DNA of 64,000 nt, taken from Gemmatimonadaceae bacterium (GTDB lineage Bacteria; Gemmatimonadota; Gemmatimonadetes; Gemmatimonadales; Gemmatimonadaceae). Made by a program: the position numbers and the translations under genes. The notes beneath the pieces were generated by a model. It was not told where the DNA came from and searched no databases. It saw only the letters and a program-made list of their open reading frames with translations. The DNA is taken from NCBI GenBank assembly GCA_025934775.1, contig JAICWO010000008.1:1-64000 (forward strand), in the 5' to 3' direction. This document shows, one piece after another, positions 10,822 to 19,367 of the stretch (position 1 is its first letter; the number at the start of each line of letters is the position of its first letter).

Positions 10822-11441
10822 CACTTCTTCTCGGCCGGTTCCTGCAGTCCGGGCTCGCTCGCGAGCACCGCTCGCGCGATCTCGACCATCGGCACCGAGC
10901 GGTCCTGGCTCGTGCGCTGGAGGATGCGATACGCCTCCTGCTCCGACGAACCCGTGCGCCGCATGAGAATGCCCTTCGCGCGCTCGATCGTCTTGCGGTT
11001 CTCGAGCGCCGTCCGCGCCGCCTCGGCGTCCTGGCGCGCCGCCATGAATTCCTTCGCGCGGCTCGCCGCGAGACGAATCGTCGAGTCGAGCACGCGCGGG
11101 GGCGCCGGCTTGGGCAGGAACGCGATCGCCGCCGTCGCGGTGACGTCGTGATCGCTCAGCGTCAGCGTGTGATCGCCGCTGAACAGCACGACCGCGACGC
11201 CGGGAATCGTTTGTGTGATGCGCTCGGCCGCCTCGATGCCCGAGCCGTCGGGCATGTGCACGTCGAGCAGCACCACGTCGGGCACAACGTCTTTCGCCCG
11301 TTCGAACGCTTCGCGACCCGTCGACACTTCCGCCACGATCGTGTGGCCGAGTGTATTGAGCAGGTCCGTGAGCAGCGACCGCGCGTTGTCATCGTCCTCA
11401 GCCACGAGGACGCGAATGCGTGACACGGAATCAGTCATCAT
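10821..11441 (-). CDS. Response regulator with ANTAR RNA-binding output domain
   Basis: A cytoplasmic response regulator of about 206 residues. The N-terminal receiver has the acidic pair in 'AEDDDNARS', the phospho-acceptor Asp in 'VVLLDVHMPDGSG' and a conserved Lys in 'LPKPAPP'. A short coiled-coil leads into an ANTAR domain (about 145-195), recognisable from 'RKTIERAKGILMRRTG' and the following 'EAYRILQ' helix. ANTAR domains (AmiR, NasR, EutV) bind paired RNA hairpins and cause antitermination, so the output is probably on RNA rather than DNA. The start is ambiguous among ATG 11441, ATG 11438 and TTG 11447; no strong ribosome site is visible. It lies 54 bases downstream of the hybrid kinase gene and is probably its partner. 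Confidence 0.88.
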   Translation of the reverse strand: MMTDSVSRIRVLVAEDDDNARSLLTDLLNTLGHTIVAEVSTGREAFERAKDVVPDVVLLDVHMPDGSGIEAAERITQTIPGVAVVLFSGDHTLTLSDHDVTATAAIAFLPKPAPPRVLDSTIRLAASRAKEFMAARQDAEAARTALENRKTIERAKGILMRRTGSSEQEAYRILQRTSQDRSVPMVEIARAVLASEPGLQEPAEKK

Positions 11442-11495
11442 GTGCAATTTCGTCAGGCCCGCGGGCCCGCGCTAGCGGGGGTGACGCGCAGTCTC

Positions 11496-13496
11496 TCAGC
11501 CTTCGCCGGCAACCTGCGCGAGCAATTCAGATGTTCTTACAGGCTTTCGGAGAATGAAATCCCCGTCCGCGCCGGCGCCGACGCGTGGTTCCCAGCCGGT
11601 CACGATTCCGATCCGCATCGACGGCCAGCGCTCGCGGGCAAACGACGTCAGATCCCAACCGCTTCCATCCGCCAGACCGATGTCGGTGACGAGCACGTCA
11701 TAGGCAGGATCGGCCTGCTCCAACAACGCCATGGCATCGGTGAGACCAATCGCGGTGTCGACCTGATGCCCGTCGGATTCCAGCAGCGCCTGCATGAACT
11801 CGCGGCTGTCCGGATGATCTTCTACGAGAAGGACCCTCCGCGCAACCCGGCTCCGCACCGTGTTGGTGACGTCCGTCACATGTTGTGGCGAGGATTTTGG
11901 AAAGACCAGCCGGATCGTCGTGCCCACGCCCGGCATCGATTCGATCTCCGCGTACCCGCGGTGACGCTTCACGATGCCGTACACCTCGGCGAGACCGAGT
12001 CCGGTGCCCGCTTTGCCCTTCGTCGTGAAGAACGGCTCGAACGCGCGGTCGCGAACTTCGGCCGACATGCCGATGCCCGTGTCGCGCACCTCGAGCTTGA
12101 CCTCGCTGTCGGTGGTCATCGTGCGCATGCCGAGCGTGCCGCCGCCGGCCATCGCGTCGAGCGCGTTCTGCACGAGGTTGAGCAGCGCCTCGCGGAGCTC
12201 GCCGGCGATGCCGCGCACCATGGCGCCCTGCGCGAGATCGCACTCCAGATGCACCGTGCCGCCGCGCGCACGCTCCGCCCACAGCGGACGCGTCATCGCG
12301 ACGACCTCATCGGAGACGACCGAGAGATCGACCGGCTCCTCTCGCTCGGCCTGGAGCGGCTCCTGCCGGATGAATCGGCCGACGCGCGCCGCCGTCGCCG
12401 CGCCGGTCTCCGCCGCCTTCGCGATGCGCACTGCGTAGTCGCGCACCGCCGTCGGGTTCTCGGCGTTGGCCTCGAGCAGATACGCCGCGGCCATGATCGG
12501 GTTCAGCGCGTTGTTGACGTCGTGCATGACCCCGGCGGCGAGCTGGCCCACGGCGGCGAGACGACGCTCGCGCGCGCGCGCTTCCTGGAGGGCGAGCAAT
12601 TCTTGCGTACGCTCCTGCACCATGCGCTCGAGACGTTCCGCTTCCGTCGAGACGCGCTCGTACAGCTCGGCGGTGCGGCGTGCTTCCTCCTCGAGCGCTT
12701 TCGCGAGCTGCGTCTTCACCGTCACGTCGCGCTCGACGGTCACCGCGCCGCGAATCTTTCCGTGCTCGTCGTACAGCGGGTTCGAGTTCACCTCGATGAT
12801 CATCTGCAGTCCGTCCGCGCCGCGGCGCACGGCGAGCGTCTCACCGCGAACGCGCTCGCCGCGCAGCGCGCGCGCGGTCGGATGCTCGTGCATGAACAAG
12901 CTCGTGCCGTCGACCGTGCGCGGGCGGTCGAGCTGCCAGAGCTCGCGCAGCGTCGACGGCTGGCCGGCGGGATGATCCTGCAGCGCCTGCGTGTTCGAGC
13001 GGACCGTGCGTCCCTCGGTATCGAACACACGCACGGAATCCGGGATGACGTCGAAGATCGATTCGAGCTGCGCGACGCTGCGGCTGAGGGTCTCGCGCAG
13101 CTCTTCGCGCTCGCTGACGTCGTTGCCCGCGAAGAGAATGCCGCGTCCGCCCGACTCTTCGGTGAGCGCGGCGAAGATAGTCTCGATCAGGCGGCGGCCC
13201 GCGCGATGCTGGAACGGAATTCTGACGGCGGTCGCGAGCGTCGCGCCGCGAAGCGCCGCGTCGATCTGATCGGTGAGGTCGGCGAGCGCGTTTGGAAACG
13301 CGTCGTAGATCGACAGCCGCGTGGGCGGCGCCGCCGTGATGCCCGTCAACTCCCGATAACGCGCGTTCGCGTTGACCAGCCGCAGGTCGCCGTCGAAGAC
13401 GGCGATGGCGAGCGGCACGGCCTCGAACAGCGCCTCCAGCCGAACACCGGAGATGCCGATTCGCGCGAAGTCCAATCCGACGGAAGGCTGCGTCAC
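11496..13496 (-). CDS. Hybrid sensor histidine kinase (PAS-PAS-HisKA-HATPase-receiver)
   Basis: A 666-residue soluble-looking kinase starting at GTG 13496. No transmembrane helix is obvious. Two PAS domains occupy about 15-135 and 140-265. A coiled-coil follows, then an H-box 'GVMHDVNNALNPI' (about residue 325) of the NtrB-like type. The ATPase domain shows 'NLVQNALDAM', 'DTGIGM' and 'GTGLGLAEVYG'. A C-terminal receiver (about 545-660) has the phospho-Asp in 'VLVTDIGLADGSG' and a Lys in 'LRKPVRTSE'. The missing membrane region suggests an intracellular signal such as redox or a metabolite. A short AT-rich, rare-codon patch (11518-11565) encodes the receiver's last strand. The ANTAR regulator follows on the same strand. 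Confidence 0.88.
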   Translation of the reverse strand: MTQPSVGLDFARIGISGVRLEALFEAVPLAIAVFDGDLRLVNANARYRELTGITAAPPTRLSIYDAFPNALADLTDQIDAALRGATLATAVRIPFQHRAGRRLIETIFAALTEESGGRGILFAGNDVSEREELRETLSRSVAQLESIFDVIPDSVRVFDTEGRTVRSNTQALQDHPAGQPSTLRELWQLDRPRTVDGTSLFMHEHPTARALRGERVRGETLAVRRGADGLQMIIEVNSNPLYDEHGKIRGAVTVERDVTVKTQLAKALEEEARRTAELYERVSTEAERLERMVQERTQELLALQEARARERRLAAVGQLAAGVMHDVNNALNPIMAAAYLLEANAENPTAVRDYAVRIAKAAETGAATAARVGRFIRQEPLQAEREEPVDLSVVSDEVVAMTRPLWAERARGGTVHLECDLAQGAMVRGIAGELREALLNLVQNALDAMAGGGTLGMRTMTTDSEVKLEVRDTGIGMSAEVRDRAFEPFFTTKGKAGTGLGLAEVYGIVKRHRGYAEIESMPGVGTTIRLVFPKSSPQHVTDVTNTVRSRVARRVLLVEDHPDSREFMQALLESDGHQVDTAIGLTDAMALLEQADPAYDVLVTDIGLADGSGWDLTSFARERWPSMRIGIVTGWEPRVGAGADGDFILRKPVRTSELLAQVAGEG

Positions 13497-13512
13497 GGGA
13501 GTGAGGTAACAA

Positions 13513-13539
13513 GAGGCCGGGCCGCCGCGGCCCGGCCTC
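13513..13539. terminator. GC-rich hairpin between NADH dehydrogenase and hybrid kinase genes
   Basis: A perfect 12-base-pair stem (13513-13524 with 13528-13539) around a 3-base loop lies between the NDH-2 stop and the kinase start. Neither side has a real T-run, so it is either a weak terminator or a transcript end barrier. It probably separates the NDH-2 and kinase transcription units on the minus strand. Confidence 0.6.
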
Positions 13540-13592
13540 TAATCATACGCCTCGAGCGGGACGAGCCAACAGGGACGGCGGCAACCGGACAG

Positions 13593-14885
13593 TCACCGGC
13601 GCGGCCGAGCCGGCGGCGACGCATCCGGATCCGTCGATCGCGCCGTGATCAGCCGTGCGCCCCGCTCGTATGTAAAAAATGCATAGCCCCACTCGACGAG
13701 CACGCTGAGCCGATTCCGAAAGCCCGCGAGATACATGATGTGGACGAGCAGCCACGTCCACCACGCGAAGACGCCGGTCAAATGCCGGCCGGCGAGTACG
13801 CCGACGGCCTTGTATCGCCCGATCGTCGCCAGATCGCCTTTGTTCCAGTATCGGAACGGCTCGCGTCCTTCGCCGCGCATCGCGTGAAGGACGTTTCGCG
13901 CCGCCGCGCGTCCGCTCTGCATCGCGGCCGGCGCGACCGCCGGCACTGGGGCGCCGTGGCTCCGCAGCACCGCCGTGTCGCCGACGACGAACACTTCCGG
14001 ATGGCCGTCGACGCTGAGATCGTCGCGAACCTGCACGCGCCCCGACCGGTCGAGCGGCGCACCGAGCATTCGGCCGAGCGGCGACGCGGCGTTGCCGGCC
14101 GCCCAGAAGATGGTGCGCGCCTCGATCCGCTCACCGGCCGCTTCGACGAAGTCGCGGCCCAGGTTCGTCACGAGCGTGGATGTGCGAACCTCCACGCCGA
14201 GGGCCTCGAGGTCGCGCCGCGCGTGCTCCGAGAGGTCCTCGGGAAAGGCGGGGAGCAAGCGCGCGCCGCCCTCGAGCAGCACGATGCGGGCGCGCGACGT
14301 GTCGATGTGACGAAAGTCCGGCGGAAGCGCCATCCGCGCGATCGTGGGAAGCATCCCCGCGAGCTCCACGCCGGTGGGCCCGCCGCCGATGATAGCGAAG
14401 GTGAGGTTCGCGTCGCGTTCCGCGGCATCGCCCTCGAGCGCGGCACGCTCCGCCCGCTCGAACGCCGTGAGCCACCGCCGCCGCAGCTCGATCGCGTCCT
14501 CGACGCTCTTGAGGCCCGGCGCATCGTGCTCCCATTCGGGATGGCCGAAATACGAGTGGCGTGCCCCCGCGGCGACGATGAGAAAATCATAATCGAGCTC
14601 GAGGCCATCGGCGCAACGCACGCGCCGCTCGTCGACCGAGATCGCCGTCACGTCGCCGACCAGGACCTCCGTGTTTCGCTGCTTGCGGAGCAGCCAGCGC
14701 ACCGGCGCCGCGATGTCCGTCGGCGCGAGCATGGCGGTGGCGACCTGGTAGAGCAGCGGCTGGAAGACGTGGTGGTTGGTGCGATCGAGCACCGTGACGT
14801 CCACCGGCGCGTTGGCCAGGGCGCGCGCGGCGTACAGTCCGCCGAAGCCGGCCCCGATCACGATCACCTTCGGGCGCTTCACCAC
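13593..14885 (-). CDS. ndh: Type II NADH:quinone oxidoreductase (NDH-2)
   Basis: A 430-residue peripheral membrane flavoprotein that passes electrons from NADH to quinone without pumping protons. The N-terminal FAD motif 'VIGAGFGGLYAARAL' (about 9-23), the second nucleotide motif 'IIGGGPTGVELAG' (about 165-177) and the FAD-contact strand 'VFVVGDTA' are all present. The C-terminal 80 residues include 'WWTWLLVHIMYLAGFRNR', the amphipathic membrane-binding segment of bacterial NDH-2. The gene starts with tandem GTG codons (14885 and 14882) 8 bases after the symporter stop, so it may be part of the symporter operon. Sulfide:quinone reductases share the fold but lack this C-terminal pattern. Confidence 0.9.
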   Translation of the reverse strand: MVKRPKVIVIGAGFGGLYAARALANAPVDVTVLDRTNHHVFQPLLYQVATAMLAPTDIAAPVRWLLRKQRNTEVLVGDVTAISVDERRVRCADGLELDYDFLIVAAGARHSYFGHPEWEHDAPGLKSVEDAIELRRRWLTAFERAERAALEGDAAERDANLTFAIIGGGPTGVELAGMLPTIARMALPPDFRHIDTSRARIVLLEGGARLLPAFPEDLSEHARRDLEALGVEVRTSTLVTNLGRDFVEAAGERIEARTIFWAAGNAASPLGRMLGAPLDRSGRVQVRDDLSVDGHPEVFVVGDTAVLRSHGAPVPAVAPAAMQSGRAAARNVLHAMRGEGREPFRYWNKGDLATIGRYKAVGVLAGRHLTGVFAWWTWLLVHIMYLAGFRNRLSVLVEWGYAFFTYERGARLITARSTDPDASPPARPRR

Positions 14886-14892
14886 GCGATCC

Positions 14893-16590
14893 TCAGTCCG
14901 CCGGCGCGATCTCGACCGGCCGCGCAGGCCGCAACATGCTCACGGCGAGCCCGACGATCACCACCACCACCGCGCCGACCACGTTGTGCCAGAGGTACGA
15001 GACGCTCGGCGCGCCGAAGTTCACGGCGCCCACCGCGACCATCCCGGAGATCAGGCCGATGAGCGCGCCCGCGGCGCGCGCGCGCGGGATCATCGCGAGC
15101 AGGAAGACGCCGAGGATCGAGCCGTAGAAGAACGACCCGAACCGGTTCACCACCTCGATGAGCGATCCCAGGCGGGCGGCGAACGTCGCGACGAAACAGG
15201 CAAACAGCCCCCAGAAGACGGTCGCCGAGCGCGAGACCATCAGAAAATGCTGATCGCTGGCCTCGCTGCGCACCCATCGCCGGTAGAAGTCGATGACCGA
15301 CGCCGTCGAGAGCGACGCGAGCTCGCCGGAGATCGCGTTCATGGCCGCCGCGATCACCGCGGCGATGAAGATGCCCGTGAGCCCGATCGGCAGGTGCTCG
15401 ATCACGAAGCGCGGAATGATGTAGTTGACGTCCTTTTCCGGCTGGCCGCTCACCTTGGACGCGAGGTCGATGGCCTGAGCGCGGATCGCGGTCACGGAGT
15501 CGTCGGTGGCGCGGAAGGCGGCGGTCGCCTGCGCGACGGTGGTCGGATCGCCCGCCTGGCGCGCGCGGGCGAAAGTCCGCGCGTCGGCGTCGCGCGCCGC
15601 GACCTCGGCCTCGTACCGGGCATCGAGCGACGCGAACTGCGCCGGCTGTTCGGCGCGCACCCGCCGCTCGCTCGCCGGGTTGAAGAGCAGCGGCGGCCGC
15701 TCGAATTGATAGAACACGAATACCAGAACTCCAACGAGCAGGACCAGCGCCTGGAGCGGGATCTTCCAGTAGGCGCTGATGAGCAGCGAGTTCCGTGCCT
15801 CGTCCACGGACTTGGCCGAGAGGTAGCGCTGCACCTGGCTCTGGTCCGTCCCGAAGTACGACAGCATCAGGAACGTGCCGCCGATGAGCCCGGACCAGAA
15901 CGTGTAGGTGTTCGTCAGGCTGAACGAGAAGTCGAAGACGCGGAGCTTGCCCGTGGCGCCCGCGATGTGCAGCGCCGCGCCCGGCGACACCGGGATCTGC
16001 ACGAGCAGCGTCACCACCACCGCGATCAGCGCGGCGACGATGAGCATCATCTGCTTCACATCCACCCACGTGATCGCCTGCACGCCGCCGATCATCGTGT
16101 AGATCACCGCCGGCACGCCGATGATCGCGACCGACCACGACATGGGCCAGCCGAAGATCGCCGAGAACACCACCGCCGGCGCGGAGATGATCGCGCCGCA
16201 CGACATCGCCCGCGACACGAGAAAGAGAAACGCCGTGAGCGAGCGCGTCTTCGCGTCGAACCGCCGCTCGAGATACTCGTACGCGGTGTACACCTTGGCT
16301 CCGTGCAGAAACGGCACGAGCGTCACGCCGAGGATCACCATCGCGAGCGGCAGCCCGAAGTAGAACTGCACGAAGCGCATGCCATCGGTCGCGCCCTGCC
16401 CCGTCGTGCCGATCATCGTGACGGCGGAGAGCTGCGTCGCCATCACCGACAGCCCCACCGCCCACCACGGCAGGCTGCGATTCGCGAGAAAGTAGCCTTC
16501 GATCTCGTTCGTTCCGGTCGAGCGGCGAATGCCGTGCACGACGACGTACACCAGCCAGCCGGCGACGATGATCCAGTCGATCGGGCTCAT
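14893..16590 (-). CDS. Sodium/solute symporter (SSS family)
   Basis: A 565-residue sodium-coupled symporter with about 13 hydrophobic helices. Family signatures are 'GYFLANRSLPWWAVGLSVMA' near the N-terminus, 'ISGELASLSTASVIDFYRR' in the second half and a string of Gly/Ala-rich helices. Start ATG 16590 overlaps the stop of the 32-residue peptide gene (ATGA). A longer reading from 16617 would run back through that small gene and is not favoured. About 95 charged residues rich in Ala, Arg and Asp (15437-15720) are inserted between two helices, predicted to be a soluble helical domain unusual for SSS proteins. The substrate is unknown; the coupled deacetylase suggests a sugar or amino-sugar derived compound. 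Confidence 0.88.
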   Translation of the reverse strand: MSPIDWIIVAGWLVYVVVHGIRRSTGTNEIEGYFLANRSLPWWAVGLSVMATQLSAVTMIGTTGQGATDGMRFVQFYFGLPLAMVILGVTLVPFLHGAKVYTAYEYLERRFDAKTRSLTAFLFLVSRAMSCGAIISAPAVVFSAIFGWPMSWSVAIIGVPAVIYTMIGGVQAITWVDVKQMMLIVAALIAVVVTLLVQIPVSPGAALHIAGATGKLRVFDFSFSLTNTYTFWSGLIGGTFLMLSYFGTDQSQVQRYLSAKSVDEARNSLLISAYWKIPLQALVLLVGVLVFVFYQFERPPLLFNPASERRVRAEQPAQFASLDARYEAEVAARDADARTFARARQAGDPTTVAQATAAFRATDDSVTAIRAQAIDLASKVSGQPEKDVNYIIPRFVIEHLPIGLTGIFIAAVIAAAMNAISGELASLSTASVIDFYRRWVRSEASDQHFLMVSRSATVFWGLFACFVATFAARLGSLIEVVNRFGSFFYGSILGVFLLAMIPRARAAGALIGLISGMVAVGAVNFGAPSVSYLWHNVVGAVVVVIVGLAVSMLRPARPVEIAPAD

Positions 16591-16685
16591 GCCGTGAAGT
16601 GCCGCTCGAGAAGCCACAGCAGTACGAGCGTGACGACCTGCACGGTCATCACGCTGATCAGCGTGCGGCGAAAGCGGCTCGTCAC
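16587..16685 (-). CDS. 32-residue single-helix membrane peptide, candidate symporter small subunit
   Basis: A small gene hidden between the deacetylase and the symporter. GTG 16685 overlaps the deacetylase TGA (GTGA), and its own TGA overlaps the symporter ATG (ATGA), so all three cistrons are translationally coupled. The product has a basic N-terminus 'MTSRFRRT', a hydrophobic helix (about residues 9-26, VMTVQVVTLVLLWLL) and a short polar tail 'ERHFTA'. This layout resembles known small accessory subunits of NSS and SSS sodium symporters, such as MetS. Function is inferred from position and topology only. The double overlap argues strongly that it is translated. Confidence 0.7.
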   Translation of the reverse strand: MTSRFRRTLISVMTVQVVTLVLLWLLERHFTA

Positions 16686-19324
16686 GGCTTCACGGCACCC
16701 GACGCGACCGGCGGCCGCAAGGCGGCGCGCTGATTGGCCGATAACAGATTGATGAACAGCCGCGCCGCGCCGGGATTGCCCGCCGGAAGCTGGCGGAAGA
16801 ACGAGAATGTCGTGTACACGTACGTTCCCTTCCCGAGCGGCGCGACGAGCACCGCCGCGTCGTTCGGCGGATCGCCCGGGTCGTTGAGCGAGAACACCGT
16901 GCGGTAGTGCGAATCGAAGGTGTGCGGCATGTACGAGCTGCGCTCCTGCACCCAGTTCGCGAAATCGTTCTCCGTGATCCGGTTCGGCGCCGTGAGGAGG
17001 GGCGAGCCCGGATCGATCACCCGCACCGGCGCGTCCTCGTACGTGACGCGGTCGGCCTGCGGCCGCGCGAGCGTGATCGGGTATGGCAGAATCCCGGGCT
17101 GCGCGTACGCATACTGGCCGTACTGGGTCACGATCGTGCCGCCGGCGCGCGCGAAGCGGAGCAGCACGTCGTTGTGCGACACGAGCGCCGGATTCGCCTC
17201 GTACGCCCGCGGACCGAGCACGATCGTGGTGAACGCGCTCAGGTTCGTCTGCGCGATCGTCGCCGGGTCGAGCTCGGTCACCGGGATCCCGAGCTCCTCG
17301 AGCATCGGCATCACGTTGTCGCCCACGCCGCGCACGTACCCGATGTTTAGATGTGCATAATCCGCGTTTACTGATTCGAGCCGCACGGTGGCGGATCGGT
17401 AGTAGCGCAGCGGCCGAATGTGCTCGTATTCGATCGGCACGTAGCCGAGCGTGAACCGCTGGCCGCCGCTCGTCGCGACGGCGCGGATCGAGTCCACGCC
17501 CGCGGCGAGCGTCCCGTGCACGCGGAAGTGGACGTCCGCCTCGCCGAACGCCGGCAGGCGCGCGCGTCGCGTCGCGCTGTCGGCGGCCAGGCCCTTGGGC
17601 AGCGCGAGCGCGACCTCGACGTCGCGCGGCTCGCCGGCGGCGGAGCGCACGTGCACCACGTACGTCCGGTCGAACGGATGATTCGCCCGCGCGTACTCGA
17701 TGTCGTGCTGTAAGAGAACTGTGATCGCCGGCGCCGTGGCGAGCGGACGATCGACTTCCCCCGTCGCCCGGTCCGCGTAGCGATACACGACCGGCCCCAC
17801 GAACTGCGTCACCTCGGTGCCGCCGATCGAGAGGCCGACGGCCACCGCCGCGGACTGGAGACGGTCCTCGCCGATGACGAGCGGATGAGGCTCGTAGTTG
17901 CCCATGTTTCCGAAATCGAACATGTCGCCGTTCAGCGGGTGGCGGAGCCACCATGCCGTCGTGGGCAATTGCGGCGCGTGATACGGTTGCGTGACGCGCG
18001 CCGACGAGCCTGGTGCGATCGTTTGCGAGGCGACGACCGGCGCGAGCCGCGGGACCTGCTGCACCTGCACGCTCGATACGCTCACGGGCGCTGTCCCTTC
18101 GTTGTACACGGTCACGCTCACGGGCACCGAGTCCGACTCCGCGACGATCTCTCGCGGGACGGTCGCCAGAATCTTCACACCGGCGGCATCCAGCAGCGCG
18201 TCCGTGGCACGCGTGCCGGTCGTCTCCAGCGCGAGCGCCAGATCGCCCATCATGGGATCGCACGCGGCTTCACCCGAGACCACCTGGTCCGTCGTGCAGT
18301 GGACGGCGGACCGTACGCGTTCCACGAGCCGCGCGTACGTCGCGAGCGGCGCAACCATGCGGCTCGGCTGCGCGAGGTCGCGCGCCGCGTTCACCGCCGC
18401 CTGGGCAAGGACGAGAGAGTCCAGCGCCCCGCGCGCCGATTCGGGAAGTTTAACATTCTTGAATCGCGCCCAGCTCGTATCGATGCCGTCGAACATCGTG
18501 TGCTCGGGCGCCTTCACGTCGGACACCCGCGAACGCTCGAGCAGCACGCCGTCCATGGCCGGCCCGAACTGCGGCAGCCCGCCCTGCCCCTGCGACCGAT
18601 GCTGCGAGCGGCTGATCGTCGCGATCTGCGCGTACGTCTCGCCGAGGAGCGGATCGTATTCGCCGACGTCGAATTGCACCGACGTGCCGCCGCCGCGAAA
18701 GCCGCGCGCCTGATAGAACTTTGGCGTGCTCCACGCCGGCAGGCCGCCGAGCTTCGCCGGCGGAAAGCGTACGGTATCGGCCGCGGCCTCGTACACGTCG
18801 CGCGCCAACACGCCGGCGTACTGATGCTGCCCGTGTCCGTCCGACGGCGTGCCGCTCCAGATCGAGACGATGACATGCGGCCGGTAGGCGCGGACGATCG
18901 CGACCATGTCCTTGAGGATCGAGTCGCGGGGCCAGCGTCCCATCGTCTCGCTGAGCGTCTTCGTGAAGCCGAAGTCGTAGGCGCGCGTGAAGTACTGGCG
19001 GCCGCCGTCGATCCGACGCGCGGCGAGCAGCTCCTCGGTGCGAATCATCCCGAGCTCCGGACCGAGCTCGTTGCCGATCAGATTCTGGCCGCCGTCGCCT
19101 CGCGTGAGCGAGAGGTAGGCCGTTTCCACGTGCCGGCCCGTTGCGAGCCACGCGATCAGCCTGGTGTCCTCGTCGTCGGGGTGCGCGCCAATCACGAGCA
19201 CGCGCGCGGTGGTGCCCAGCCCTTCGATCGCCTCGCCCAAAGCAGCGGCGCCGCGCTCTTGGGCGAAGAGACGCGGCGCTGCGACGACGATCAGAGCGGA
19301 GATGAGAGTGAGCGCTCGCTTCAA
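16682..19324 (-). CDS. Secreted PIG-L family deacetylase with GATase-like C-terminal domain
   Basis: An 880-residue exported enzyme. Signal peptide residues 1-22 end in 'RLFAQ'. The PIG-L zinc amidase signature 'AHPDDE' is at residues 47-52 and the third zinc ligand is probably in 'GHGQHQY' (about residue 165). Such enzymes remove N-acetyl groups from amino sugars or their conjugates. The middle (about 390-620) looks like beta-sandwich domains. The C-terminus (about 650-870) has the alternating pattern of a class I glutamine amidotransferase-like fold ('FTTIVLGPRAYEANPAL', 'GGTIVTQYGQYAY'), probably without catalytic Cys. It is coupled to the small peptide and the symporter, suggesting outside processing then uptake of the product. 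The substrate is not identifiable. Confidence 0.85.
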   Translation of the reverse strand: MKRALTLISALIVVAAPRLFAQERGAAALGEAIEGLGTTARVLVIGAHPDDEDTRLIAWLATGRHVETAYLSLTRGDGGQNLIGNELGPELGMIRTEELLAARRIDGGRQYFTRAYDFGFTKTLSETMGRWPRDSILKDMVAIVRAYRPHVIVSIWSGTPSDGHGQHQYAGVLARDVYEAAADTVRFPPAKLGGLPAWSTPKFYQARGFRGGGTSVQFDVGEYDPLLGETYAQIATISRSQHRSQGQGGLPQFGPAMDGVLLERSRVSDVKAPEHTMFDGIDTSWARFKNVKLPESARGALDSLVLAQAAVNAARDLAQPSRMVAPLATYARLVERVRSAVHCTTDQVVSGEAACDPMMGDLALALETTGTRATDALLDAAGVKILATVPREIVAESDSVPVSVTVYNEGTAPVSVSSVQVQQVPRLAPVVASQTIAPGSSARVTQPYHAPQLPTTAWWLRHPLNGDMFDFGNMGNYEPHPLVIGEDRLQSAAVAVGLSIGGTEVTQFVGPVVYRYADRATGEVDRPLATAPAITVLLQHDIEYARANHPFDRTYVVHVRSAAGEPRDVEVALALPKGLAADSATRRARLPAFGEADVHFRVHGTLAAGVDSIRAVATSGGQRFTLGYVPIEYEHIRPLRYYRSATVRLESVNADYAHLNIGYVRGVGDNVMPMLEELGIPVTELDPATIAQTNLSAFTTIVLGPRAYEANPALVSHNDVLLRFARAGGTIVTQYGQYAYAQPGILPYPITLARPQADRVTYEDAPVRVIDPGSPLLTAPNRITENDFANWVQERSSYMPHTFDSHYRTVFSLNDPGDPPNDAAVLVAPLGKGTYVYTTFSFFRQLPAGNPGAARLFINLLSANQRAALRPPVASGAVKP

Positions 19325-19367
19325 GATTCGGAGATCCTCGAGAAAAGTGGAACGAGCGGGACGCGCC

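Noticed and set aside
11442-15062. Very long open frame of about 1206 codons on the plus strand opposite the hybrid kinase and NDH-2 genes
   Set aside because: It is rich in Arg, His, Ala and Asp with no domain pattern and lies antisense to two clearly recognised genes. Such antisense frames arise from GC-ending codons.
16590-16617. Upstream start for the symporter
   Set aside because: It would read backwards through the small peptide gene; the ATGA overlap at 16590 is the standard coupled start.
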